Notes under the pieces: generated by a model | Databases searched by the model: none | Seen by the model: the letters and a program-made list of their open reading frames with translations, nothing else | What the model was told of the DNA's origin: nothing | Translations under genes and position numbers: made by a program | Shown: in pieces, positions 1 to 5,826 of the stretch | Numbering within the stretch: the stretch's first letter is position 1 | Layout: every line of letters starts with the position of its first letter | From: Acidobacteriaceae bacterium | Lineage (GTDB): Bacteria > Acidobacteriota > Terriglobia > Bryobacterales > Bryobacteraceae | Reading direction: 5' to 3' | Assembly: GCA_019244945.1 (NCBI GenBank) | Contig: JAFASD010000123.1 | Span: 1-5,826 of the forward strand | Length of the DNA stretch: 5,826 nucleotides

Positions 1-219
1 CAGCAATGCGTACTCCTTTGCAGTAAGGCGTATCGGCTGCCCGGCGCGCGTGACGGTGTGATCAATAGTGTTCAGTGAGAGATCCGCAATCTCCAATATG
101 TCGGGTCTGAGTTGTCGCGGCCGGCGCATTAAGGCACGTATCCGCGCCAGAAGCACTTCAAAATCGAAAGGTTTCACCAGGTACTCGTCCGCGCCGGAGT
201 TCAATCCTGTAATGATGTC
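1..219 (-). pseudogene. OmpR/PhoB-family response regulator remnant, 5' half missing, runs off left edge
   Basis: Reading the minus strand from 219 down to 1 gives 73 open codons that match the middle of an OmpR-type two-component response regulator. Residues 5-18 contain GLNSGADEYLVKPF, the end of the receiver domain with its conserved lysine and the KPF turn. LLARIRALMRR, the last receiver helix, follows, then a linker, then VTRAGQPIRLTAKEYALL, the start of the winged-helix DNA-binding domain. The family is usually 220-240 residues. The first roughly 85 residues, including the acidic pocket and the phosphorylated aspartate, are absent. Upstream of 219 the same frame stays open but reads as antisense of the neighbouring exported protein, with no receiver motifs. 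The other two minus frames hit stops at 243-245 and 227-229, so a simple frameshift does not restore the gene. The 3' end lies outside the window. I infer a gene broken by rearrangement, or an assembly join. The family call is firm; the subfamily (CusR/CopR-like) is a guess. Confidence 0.8.
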
Positions 220-2239
220 CCCCCTTCTACATGAACACGCTATTAACGGATTGGCGACCTTCGATTCACTCCGCGTTAATCTCACCGGCAGTAGCATTCT
301 AAACAGCGTCTTGAGGGCCTTCTTGAGCACCGCCAGCGTTCTCGCTGTGACGCTGGTGTTTCTCCTTCACAGCGCGACAGCCGCGGAGTTGCCGGCCTAC
401 GTACCGCACCAGGTCGCTCTACCTACCGGCGCGACCTACTGGGACCACGACGCCGTCACCATCGTCGGATACAACGACATGGACGCCATCTTTGCAAAAC
501 TGAACGCGTTATTCGTCCGCTATCATCCACGGTTTCACTTCAACATGCGCCTGCCCGGCACGGCCGCAGCACCGGCCGCGCTTGCATTCGGCGTCTCGGC
601 TTTTGCTCCCATGGGTGCCGAGTTTTCTGCGCATGAAGCCGCAACCTTTAACGCAATCACAGGCGATGCTCCTGAGCCTTTTCGCGTGGCACACTGCTCC
701 TTGGATCCCCGTGCGAAATCAGCTCCCATTGGAATCTTTGTCAATGCCGCGAACCCTATCGCGTCCTTAACGACCCTCCAAGTCGCGCAAGTTTTCACTA
801 CCGGCCAAAAACCTGCAGACATCACGTTCTGGGGACAGCTCGGATTACCTGGCGAATGGAGTGATGTTCCGATCCATCCGGTAGGCATTGCCGAAGAAGC
901 CGCAGGCGGCTTGTCATCGTTCATGCTGGCGAAAATGCACGGACTGCCGTTCGCGCCGGCATTCGACGGTTTTCCCCAGTCCGTCGACGTCATCAAGAAA
1001 GTCAGTCAGGATGTCGCGGCTATCGGCTTCGCCTCGGGCAATTCGTCCGAGACTCATGTGAAACTGCTCAAAATTGAGGACCGGGTAATCAACGACGACA
1101 ATTACGCCTATGACCGGTTCCTTTTGATCTATGTGCGTAAGAGGCCAGATGCATTTGTTGCCGAATACTTGCGGCTTATCTTTTCAAGAGAAGGACAGGC
1201 CGCGATTGCCAGCGCTGAACCGCATTATCGCCCCCTACTCGCGTCGGAAGTCACGGCCGACCTGTCGAAACTCGATGAGCTAAGGAACGCCAAGCCTTCG
1301 CTCTCCGGCAAACTACCAGACGTCAATCAACGAACCAAACCCCTCTGCATTATGGGTTCGCGCGATTTCCAGTCGCTCCTCCAGCAGGTTGACGAGTCGT
1401 TTGCAGCCGCGTACCGCGGTTCCAGACCCGTTTTGAAATTACAAGGCACGGCAGCAGCGCTCGAGGGTTTGGCTGCAGGTCTCGCGTCCGTCGCCATTTG
1501 CGATCGCGCAGCCTGGCCTCTCGAACTCCGGCCCTTTCGTCAGCTTCAAGGTAATGAACCGCTAGATATTCGCATAGCCCGGATCGGATACGCTGCCGCA
1601 AATTCCCAATTACCAGTTGCCGTCTACGTGAATACCATCAACCCGCTTGCGGGACTCACTCTCTTGCGCGTGAGGCAGATTTTCGTTAGGGGAAATGCCG
1701 AAGGAGACATTACCAACTGGGGACAACTTGGCTTGACCGGCTCGTGGGGTTATCGTGCCATCCACATATTTGGTTTGCGCGACAACGGAGGTTTTGCTAC
1801 TGCCACGCGTCACGCCCATTTCGATTCGTTACCGTTCAGCAGGGCTTATGAACCGTTTAACGAGCCGGGGGACGCAGCAAAAGCAGCTGCACAAGACCCG
1901 TTCGGCATAGTCCTGCTGGACAGAATGGGCGTGAACACGTTGCCTCCTGAAATCAGATTGTTGCCTCTGGCGAGTGGCCATCAGTCTCCGTACTCAGCAG
2001 CGGCGTACGACGACGTCCGCAACGGTAAATATCCGCTATCCGATTACCTGCACGCATACATCAATCGCACAGCGGGCAACCAACCTGATTCAATAATTGC
2101 TGAATACGTGCGATTTCTATTGTCTCCGGCTGGACAGCAGATGATCGCAGCCGCAAAAAGGATGGGAATGGTCGCGCTAGATGCTCGAGAGATCCGGCTC
2201 GAGTTCGCAAAACTTAACGGACATGGGGCTCGCCGTTAA
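212..2239 (+). CDS. Exported tandem PstS-like substrate-binding protein (two PBP-like modules)
   Basis: This is probably a periplasmic solute-binding or sensing protein. The frame is open from ATG 68, but 68 to about 220 is antisense of the response-regulator remnant, so that start is unlikely. ATG 212 is used here as the first methionine near the end of the remnant (675 residues). TTG 311 would give a textbook 25-residue signal peptide (Arg, then a hydrophobic stretch, then HSATAA before E). TTG 323 has GAGGG five bases upstream. Numbering from 212, the mature protein begins near residue 59 (ELPAY). Module 1 covers about 67-365 and module 2 about 376-665. Both share GTAAA (116-120 and 412-416), a block from NP(I/L)A to DIT.WGQLGL.G.W (172-216 and 468-512), and a C-terminal AEY.R..(F/L)S..GQ..IA motif typical of PstS-like proteins. 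The usual PstS phosphate-binding Ser/Thr loops are not evident, so phosphate as ligand is unproven. It lies 65 bases upstream of a TonB-dependent receptor, probably in the same operon. The superfamily is confident; the ligand is unknown. Confidence 0.8.
   Translation: MMSPLLHEHAINGLATFDSLRVNLTGSSILNSVLRAFLSTASVLAVTLVFLLHSATAAELPAYVPHQVALPTGATYWDHDAVTIVGYNDMDAIFAKLNALFVRYHPRFHFNMRLPGTAAAPAALAFGVSAFAPMGAEFSAHEAATFNAITGDAPEPFRVAHCSLDPRAKSAPIGIFVNAANPIASLTTLQVAQVFTTGQKPADITFWGQLGLPGEWSDVPIHPVGIAEEAAGGLSSFMLAKMHGLPFAPAFDGFPQSVDVIKKVSQDVAAIGFASGNSSETHVKLLKIEDRVINDDNYAYDRFLLIYVRKRPDAFVAEYLRLIFSREGQAAIASAEPHYRPLLASEVTADLSKLDELRNAKPSLSGKLPDVNQRTKPLCIMGSRDFQSLLQQVDESFAAAYRGSRPVLKLQGTAAALEGLAAGLASVAICDRAAWPLELRPFRQLQGNEPLDIRIARIGYAAANSQLPVAVYVNTINPLAGLTLLRVRQIFVRGNAEGDITNWGQLGLTGSWGYRAIHIFGLRDNGGFATATRHAHFDSLPFSRAYEPFNEPGDAAKAAAQDPFGIVLLDRMGVNTLPPEIRLLPLASGHQSPYSAAAYDDVRNGKYPLSDYLHAYINRTAGNQPDSIIAEYVRFLLSPAGQQMIAAAKRMGMVALDAREIRLEFAKLNGHGARR
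251..280 (+). promoter_or_regulatory. Weak sigma70-like promoter candidate for the binding-protein/receptor operon
   Basis: TTGGCG (251-256) and GTTAAT (275-280) match the -35 and -10 consensus at 4 of 6 bases each, with an 18-base spacer. They lie between the regulator break point and the TTG candidates at 311 and 323. If real, this would favour one of those later starts over ATG 212, because the transcript would begin downstream of 212. Matches this weak are common by chance, so this is only a candidate. Confidence 0.18.
725..859 (+). repeat. Internal protein repeat, copy 1 of the PstS-like core block
   Basis: This 45-codon block starts at PIGIFVN, continues through NPIASLT and ends in DITFWGQLGLPGEW. 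It aligns without gaps to the block at 1613-1747, with 24 of 45 residues identical by my count. It lies in module 1 of the tandem binding protein. In PstS-like proteins this region (NP...LT..Q...IF.G....W) is a family hallmark. Confidence 0.85.
1613..1747 (+). repeat. Internal protein repeat, copy 2 of the PstS-like core block
   Basis: This is the second copy of the 45-codon block, starting at PVAVYVN and ending in DITNWGQLGLTGSW. It sits exactly 888 bases (296 codons) after copy 1. The GTAAA motif upstream repeats with the same 888-base offset (557 and 1445). The duplication is therefore in strict register across this stretch, although the DNA itself has diverged. Confidence 0.85.
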
Positions 2240-2285
2240 TCGTATATTAATCCACCGCGGCCTAATCTAGTGCAAACACTGAAAG

Positions 2286-2299
2286 CCCTCTTGAGGGAG
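2286..2299 (+). promoter_or_regulatory. Shine-Dalgarno site of the receptor gene, with a small inverted repeat over it
   Basis: GAGGGAG at 2293-2299 is a strong purine-rich ribosome site five bases before ATG 2305, and it fixes the receptor start. CCCTC (2286-2290) and GAGGG (2293-2297) are complementary and separated by TT, so the RNA could form a short stem with a CUUG-type loop that masks the site. The stem is only 4-5 pairs, so a control role is speculative. The rest of the 2240-2304 gap holds an AT-rich patch (TATATTAAT, 2243-2251) without a convincing -35 partner, and no clear terminator. Confidence 0.6.
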
Positions 2300-2304
2300 A
2301 CCGT

Positions 2305-5300
2305 ATGCGCTTTCTCGCGATTGCAATCTTTGCCTTGCTGGCTCGAACCTTGTCCGCTCAAGTTGCGGCGGGTGCGGTAAGCGGAACCATCACCGACCCC
2401 TCCGGTAATGCGATAGCCAACTCTCAAGTCACCATTGAGGAGAAGTCCCGAAACGAAGTTCGCGAGATCACCACCAATCAAAACGGTCTTTACAATGCGC
2501 CGAATCTGAGCCCTGGCACTTACGACATCAGGGTGTCCGCGCCCGGGTTCGCCACTCTGGTTCAAAGCAACGTGGTCGTAGATGTCGGCTCCGCCGTTGT
2601 GGCGAACCTGCAACTGCAGCTCGGCACTACGAGAACCACAGTCGAAGTGACGGCAGCGCCACCCGCTGTCGAGGCCGCCAGTTCTTCAGTTACTGCTGTC
2701 GTGGGCGGCACTACGGTTCGTCAACTGCCGCTTAACGGACGGGACTGGACATCTCTCGCCTCCCTGGAACCGGGCGTTTCCGTCGTGCGAACGGAGAACA
2801 GCGCAAATCAATTGACCATTAACCGCACGAACCGCGGTTTAGGTACGCAGATGACCATCAACGGAAACCGTCCCCAGCAGAACAATTACCGTCTCGATGG
2901 CGTCAGCGTGAATGACCAGTTTGGAGGCAGTCCAGGCAGTTCGCTCGGCCAGACCATCGGCGTGGATGCCGTTCAGGAATTCTCGGTCGTGAGTACGAAC
3001 GCCCCCGCTGATTATGGGAAGAACGCGGGCGCTGTTGTAAATGCGGTGACTCGCTCTGGCACTAACGACATTCACGGCAGTGCTTACGAGTTTCTTCGAA
3101 ATAGCGCGTTGGATGCCAGGAACTTCTTCGATCTCGCGTCTGCGCCGCCCTTCAGACGCAACCAATTCGGCGGGTCTGTAGGATTACCTATCGTCAAAAA
3201 CAAAACGTTCTTTTTCGTCGATTACGAAGGATTGCGCCAAAGTCTAGGAACGAGCAATGTCATCAGCGTTCCTTCTGCTGCTGCGCGCAGCGGCCATCTG
3301 GCTTCAGGAAAAACGATCACAGTGAATCCAAAAGCTGCACTGTATCTGAACGATATTTATCCTTTGCCCAACGGACCAGTTTCAGGAGATATAGGCACTT
3401 ACTCGTTTTCTACTCAGCTGGTTTCCCAAGAAAACTTTGTCACAACACGAGTGGATCAACGTTTTTCCGATAGGGATAACTTACATGGCGTGTTCCTGTG
3501 GGATAACTCCCAGACGTCCGGTCCTGACGCGTATAATGCTGTCGATCTTGGGATCATTTCTCAACGCCGTACCGCACAAATTGAACAGAGTCACCTGTTC
3601 TCTCCCGCAGTGATTAACATTGCGCGCCTTGGATTCAATCGCAATATTTCATCTGCGCTCGACTCATTGGGCGCCATCAATCCCGCGGCAGCTGACCCAT
3701 CATTAGGATTCGTTCCCGGCCGCAATATGGGTAGCATTCTCATCGGCGGCGTTACAACCTTTAACGGCGGCGTAGGCGCCGCTGGGCAGTATGTCTATCA
3801 CTACAACTCGTATCAAGTTTATGACGATCTCTTCTGGACAACAGGTGGTCACGCCCTGAAGTTTGGTGCGGCCTTCGAACGGGATCAGACAAACGCCGTT
3901 CCAGGCGGCACACCGAGTGGAACCGTCAGTTTCTCTTCGTTAACGAATTTCCTGACCAATATTCCCCAGTCATTTACTTCGAATATTCCCGGTAGCGGCG
4001 GCGAAGTTGGGTATCGCCAAAGCATCTTTGGAATTTACGTGCAGGACGATTGGCATATCTTGCGCAATCTGACGCTCAACCTGGGCCTGCGGTACGAGAT
4101 CTCCACCGTTCCCACCGAACAGGACAACCGCCTCACAACGTTAACCAATTTGACGTCGCCAACGCTCCACCTTGGCTCGCCTTTGTTCAACAATCCTACG
4201 CTGCACAATTTCTCGCCGCGCGTGGGTTTCGCGTGGGATCCGTTCAAAGATGGGAAGACCGCAATCCGTGCTGCATTCGGCCAATATGACGTACTGCCGC
4301 TCGTCTACGAGTACTTGCTCTCCTCCATACTGAGCGCCCCGTATCTGGAGCAAGGCTCCATCGCGACACCGCCGGCGGGATCTTTCCCAGGTGGGCTGTA
4401 TGGCTCCTTGACGCCTTCGTCGTTACGAACGCAGTGGATTGAACAGAACCCGAAGCGCAGCTACGTTTTGGAATGGAACTTGAACATACAACGCGATATT
4501 GGCGCGGGCACGATTGTTCAACTCGGATACACCGGTTCACATGGCGTCCGCTTAACCTTCACGACTTCAAACGCCAACATTGTGCAGCCCATCGCAACCG
4601 CGCAAGGCTACATATGGCCGGCGAACGGAACAGTCGCGAATCCGAAGTTCGGCACCATCACGCCTACGCTATGGCAGGTCTCCTCGTCATACCAGGCGTT
4701 GCAGGCACGCATCTCCCGGCGCCTGACACACGGATTCCAGATCCAAGGATCGTACACATGGGGCAAGAGCATTGACGCAAATTCAGAGGCCACAACCACT
4801 GCTTTCGCTAATTCACTCACCAACCTTCCCACGTTTGATCCAAGAGTGCGGCGCGGTCTATCGGATTTCGACATTCGTCACAATTTTGTCGCTAACCTGT
4901 TGTGGGACATCCCGGGCCCACACCGCGGGAATGCCTTCATCAACTGGGTTGGCGGCGGATGGCAACTGGGCGAGATCCTCCAGCTTTCTTCTGGTTTGCC
5001 GTTCACGCCATTGATCTCGGGTGATCCGCTGAACAGCAAACTCACTACTTTCAACTTCGACCAACCGGACCGGCTCGCCTTGCCGGAGTGCAATAACCCG
5101 GTGAATGGGGGCAATCCGAACCAATATATAAACCTATCTTGTTTCGTCGCTCCCACTCCAGCGAATCGCCTGGGTAATGCAGGGCGCAATATCATCATCT
5201 CCCCTGGGCTGGTAAATCTCGACTCGGCATTCTATAAGAACAATCACATTCGGATGTTCTCGGAGGATGTGAACGTGCAGTTCCGCGCTGAGTTGTTCAA

Positions 5301-5472
5301 CATTCTGAACCACACTAATTTCGCGCCGCCCAACGCTACCAACGTGCTGATATTTGCGACCACAGGAACGGGCGCCAACTCCGTAATCACTCCGATACCA
5401 AGTTCAGGAGCTCTGACCTCGACCGCAACAACCTCCCGCCAAATCCAGTTCGCGCTGAAAGTCACTTGGTGA
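2305..5472 (+). CDS. Oar-like TonB-dependent outer-membrane receptor with carboxypeptidase-regulatory-like N-terminal domain
   Basis: This is an outer-membrane beta-barrel transporter expected to import a ligand using TonB-ExbBD energy. The protein has 1055 residues, usual for the acidobacterial Oar-like family, and appears complete. Residues 1-18 form a signal peptide (MRFLAIAIFALLARTLSA, cleavage before Q). Residues 24-107 are a carboxypeptidase-regulatory-like beta-sandwich (SGTITDPSGNAI, NGLYNAPNLSPGTYDIRV). TTVEVTA at 111-117 resembles the TonB-box-like motif of this family. The plug domain spans about 118-252, with LPLNGRDW at 141-148, YRLDGVSVND at 195-204 and ADYGKNAGAVVNAVTRSGTN at 235-254. 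The rest is barrel, including YVQDDW and NLGLRYE (592-598), the FSPRVGFAWDPF segment, FNILNHTNF near the end, and a terminal RQIQFALKVTW strand closing in an aromatic residue, as expected for barrel-assembly recognition. The start is set by the Shine-Dalgarno site. Binding-protein-like genes flank it on both sides on the same strand, which suggests a shared ligand. Family knowledge does not predict which ligand. Confidence 0.93.
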   Translation: MRFLAIAIFALLARTLSAQVAAGAVSGTITDPSGNAIANSQVTIEEKSRNEVREITTNQNGLYNAPNLSPGTYDIRVSAPGFATLVQSNVVVDVGSAVVANLQLQLGTTRTTVEVTAAPPAVEAASSSVTAVVGGTTVRQLPLNGRDWTSLASLEPGVSVVRTENSANQLTINRTNRGLGTQMTINGNRPQQNNYRLDGVSVNDQFGGSPGSSLGQTIGVDAVQEFSVVSTNAPADYGKNAGAVVNAVTRSGTNDIHGSAYEFLRNSALDARNFFDLASAPPFRRNQFGGSVGLPIVKNKTFFFVDYEGLRQSLGTSNVISVPSAAARSGHLASGKTITVNPKAALYLNDIYPLPNGPVSGDIGTYSFSTQLVSQENFVTTRVDQRFSDRDNLHGVFLWDNSQTSGPDAYNAVDLGIISQRRTAQIEQSHLFSPAVINIARLGFNRNISSALDSLGAINPAAADPSLGFVPGRNMGSILIGGVTTFNGGVGAAGQYVYHYNSYQVYDDLFWTTGGHALKFGAAFERDQTNAVPGGTPSGTVSFSSLTNFLTNIPQSFTSNIPGSGGEVGYRQSIFGIYVQDDWHILRNLTLNLGLRYEISTVPTEQDNRLTTLTNLTSPTLHLGSPLFNNPTLHNFSPRVGFAWDPFKDGKTAIRAAFGQYDVLPLVYEYLLSSILSAPYLEQGSIATPPAGSFPGGLYGSLTPSSLRTQWIEQNPKRSYVLEWNLNIQRDIGAGTIVQLGYTGSHGVRLTFTTSNANIVQPIATAQGYIWPANGTVANPKFGTITPTLWQVSSSYQALQARISRRLTHGFQIQGSYTWGKSIDANSEATTTAFANSLTNLPTFDPRVRRGLSDFDIRHNFVANLLWDIPGPHRGNAFINWVGGGWQLGEILQLSSGLPFTPLISGDPLNSKLTTFNFDQPDRLALPECNNPVNGGNPNQYINLSCFVAPTPANRLGNAGRNIIISPGLVNLDSAFYKNNHIRMFSEDVNVQFRAELFNILNHTNFAPPNATNVLIFATTGTGANSVITPIPSSGALTSTATTSRQIQFALKVTW

Positions 5473-5826
5473 TGACAACTTTTCGAAAGAACCCAATCCT
5501 CACGTTACTCGGAATTGCCGTCGTGGGCTTGGCTTTTAGGGCGGTCTACGCCCAGAACCAGAATCATTCTTCTGGCGGAATGGTGGAGTGGTTGACGCCG
5601 CCGCTTCCTTCGAATCGCCCGCAAACCCCGGAACAGGAAGAACGCGGCAGGCAGTTCGGCCGAACCGTGCCGCAACCGGAACTGCTACAGCCGGAGATTG
5701 ACAAGTCTTTACCCGCCTACAAGCCCCGAACTGACCTTCCCGTTTCCGGCTCGTTTACTGGCGGCTGTTCGGATGTTCTTCCGGGCTTAGTGAAGGGATG
5801 GGTGGCCTCGTTTCGAAAATACTACC
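5472..5826 (+). CDS. Second exported PstS-like substrate-binding protein, partial, runs off right edge
   Basis: The ATG at 5472-5474 uses the last base of the receptor stop TGA (5470-5472), so translation is probably coupled to the receptor; no strong Shine-Dalgarno site is seen. The 118 visible residues begin with a signal peptide: FRK at 4-6, a hydrophobic stretch, then RAVYA with cleavage before QNQ at about 27. A proline- and glutamine-rich linker follows (about 41-80). Then LPAYKPRTDLPVSGSF (80-95) and a segment ending WVASFRKYY (110-118) match the usual PstS-like N-terminal pattern of a beta strand, a G-S loop, and a helix ending W...F...YP. The LPAY.P start mirrors the mature N-terminus of the first binding protein (LPAYVPHQ), so the two are probably paralogues. 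Whether this copy has one module or two cannot be seen. The superfamily call is moderate because only the first strand, loop and helix are visible. Confidence 0.75.
   Translation, partial: MTTFRKNPILTLLGIAVVGLAFRAVYAQNQNHSSGGMVEWLTPPLPSNRPQTPEQEERGRQFGRTVPQPELLQPEIDKSLPAYKPRTDLPVSGSFTGGCSDVLPGLVKGWVASFRKYY

Noticed and set aside
68..211. N-terminal extension of the tandem binding protein from ATG 68
   Set aside because: This stretch is antisense to strongly conserved response-regulator sequence and encodes an arginine- and serine-rich peptide with no family resemblance ahead of the signal peptide.
219..300. Intact response regulator restored by a frameshift at the six-C run
   Set aside because: The other two minus frames reach stop codons at 243-245 and 227-229, no receiver-domain motifs appear in any minus frame, and the plus strand there encodes a convincing signal peptide.
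535..996. Minus-strand open frame of 153 codons inside the first binding-protein gene
   Set aside because: It lies wholly antisense to conserved binding-protein coding sequence and its translation shows no recognisable domain. The other small frames inside 509-1819 and 2839-5465 were rejected for the same reason.
2286..2297. Hairpin CCCTC-TT-GAGGG as a transcription terminator
   Set aside because: The stem is only 4-5 pairs, no U-run follows, and it overlaps the receptor ribosome site.
2236..2613. Minus-strand open frame of 125 codons spanning the gap and the receptor 5' end
   Set aside because: Most of it is antisense to the receptor signal peptide and carboxypeptidase-regulatory-like domain, and its translation shows no family features.
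2305..5472. Receptor as a novel protein family
   Set aside because: The domain order, plug motifs, length and C-terminal strand are ordinary for Oar-like TonB-dependent receptors of Acidobacteriota. Only its gene context is notable.

Overview
The window looks like a piece of an Acidobacteriota chromosome. The main evidence is the large Oar-type outer-membrane receptor, with a carboxypeptidase-regulatory-like domain ahead of the plug, an LPLNGRDW motif and an aromatic C-terminus; this family is greatly expanded in that phylum. The assignment is inference from family knowledge, and no 16S or other marker gene is present.

Layout. (1) Positions 1 to about 220, minus strand: a stretch of an OmpR/PhoB-type response regulator. 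It runs off the left edge and lacks its 5' half, with homology stopping abruptly near 220. (2) 212-2239, plus strand: an exported protein made of two tandem periplasmic-binding-protein-like (PstS-like) modules. (3) 2240-2304: a 65-base gap with a good Shine-Dalgarno site. (4) 2305-5472, plus strand: a complete 1055-residue Oar-like TonB-dependent receptor. (5) 5472 to the right edge, plus strand: the first 118 residues of a second exported PstS-like protein, whose ATG shares one base with the receptor stop codon.

The three plus-strand genes look like one transcription unit: solute-binding-like protein, outer-membrane receptor, solute-binding-like protein. A reasonable inference is that the receptor brings a ligand across the outer membrane and the PstS-like proteins bind it, or a related ligand, in the periplasm. 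The ligand cannot be read from the sequence. No ABC permease or ATPase is visible. The most interesting points are this arrangement, the exact 296-residue duplication inside the first binding protein, and the broken regulator at the left junction. I found no RNA genes, CRISPR array, insertion sequence or clear factor-independent terminator.
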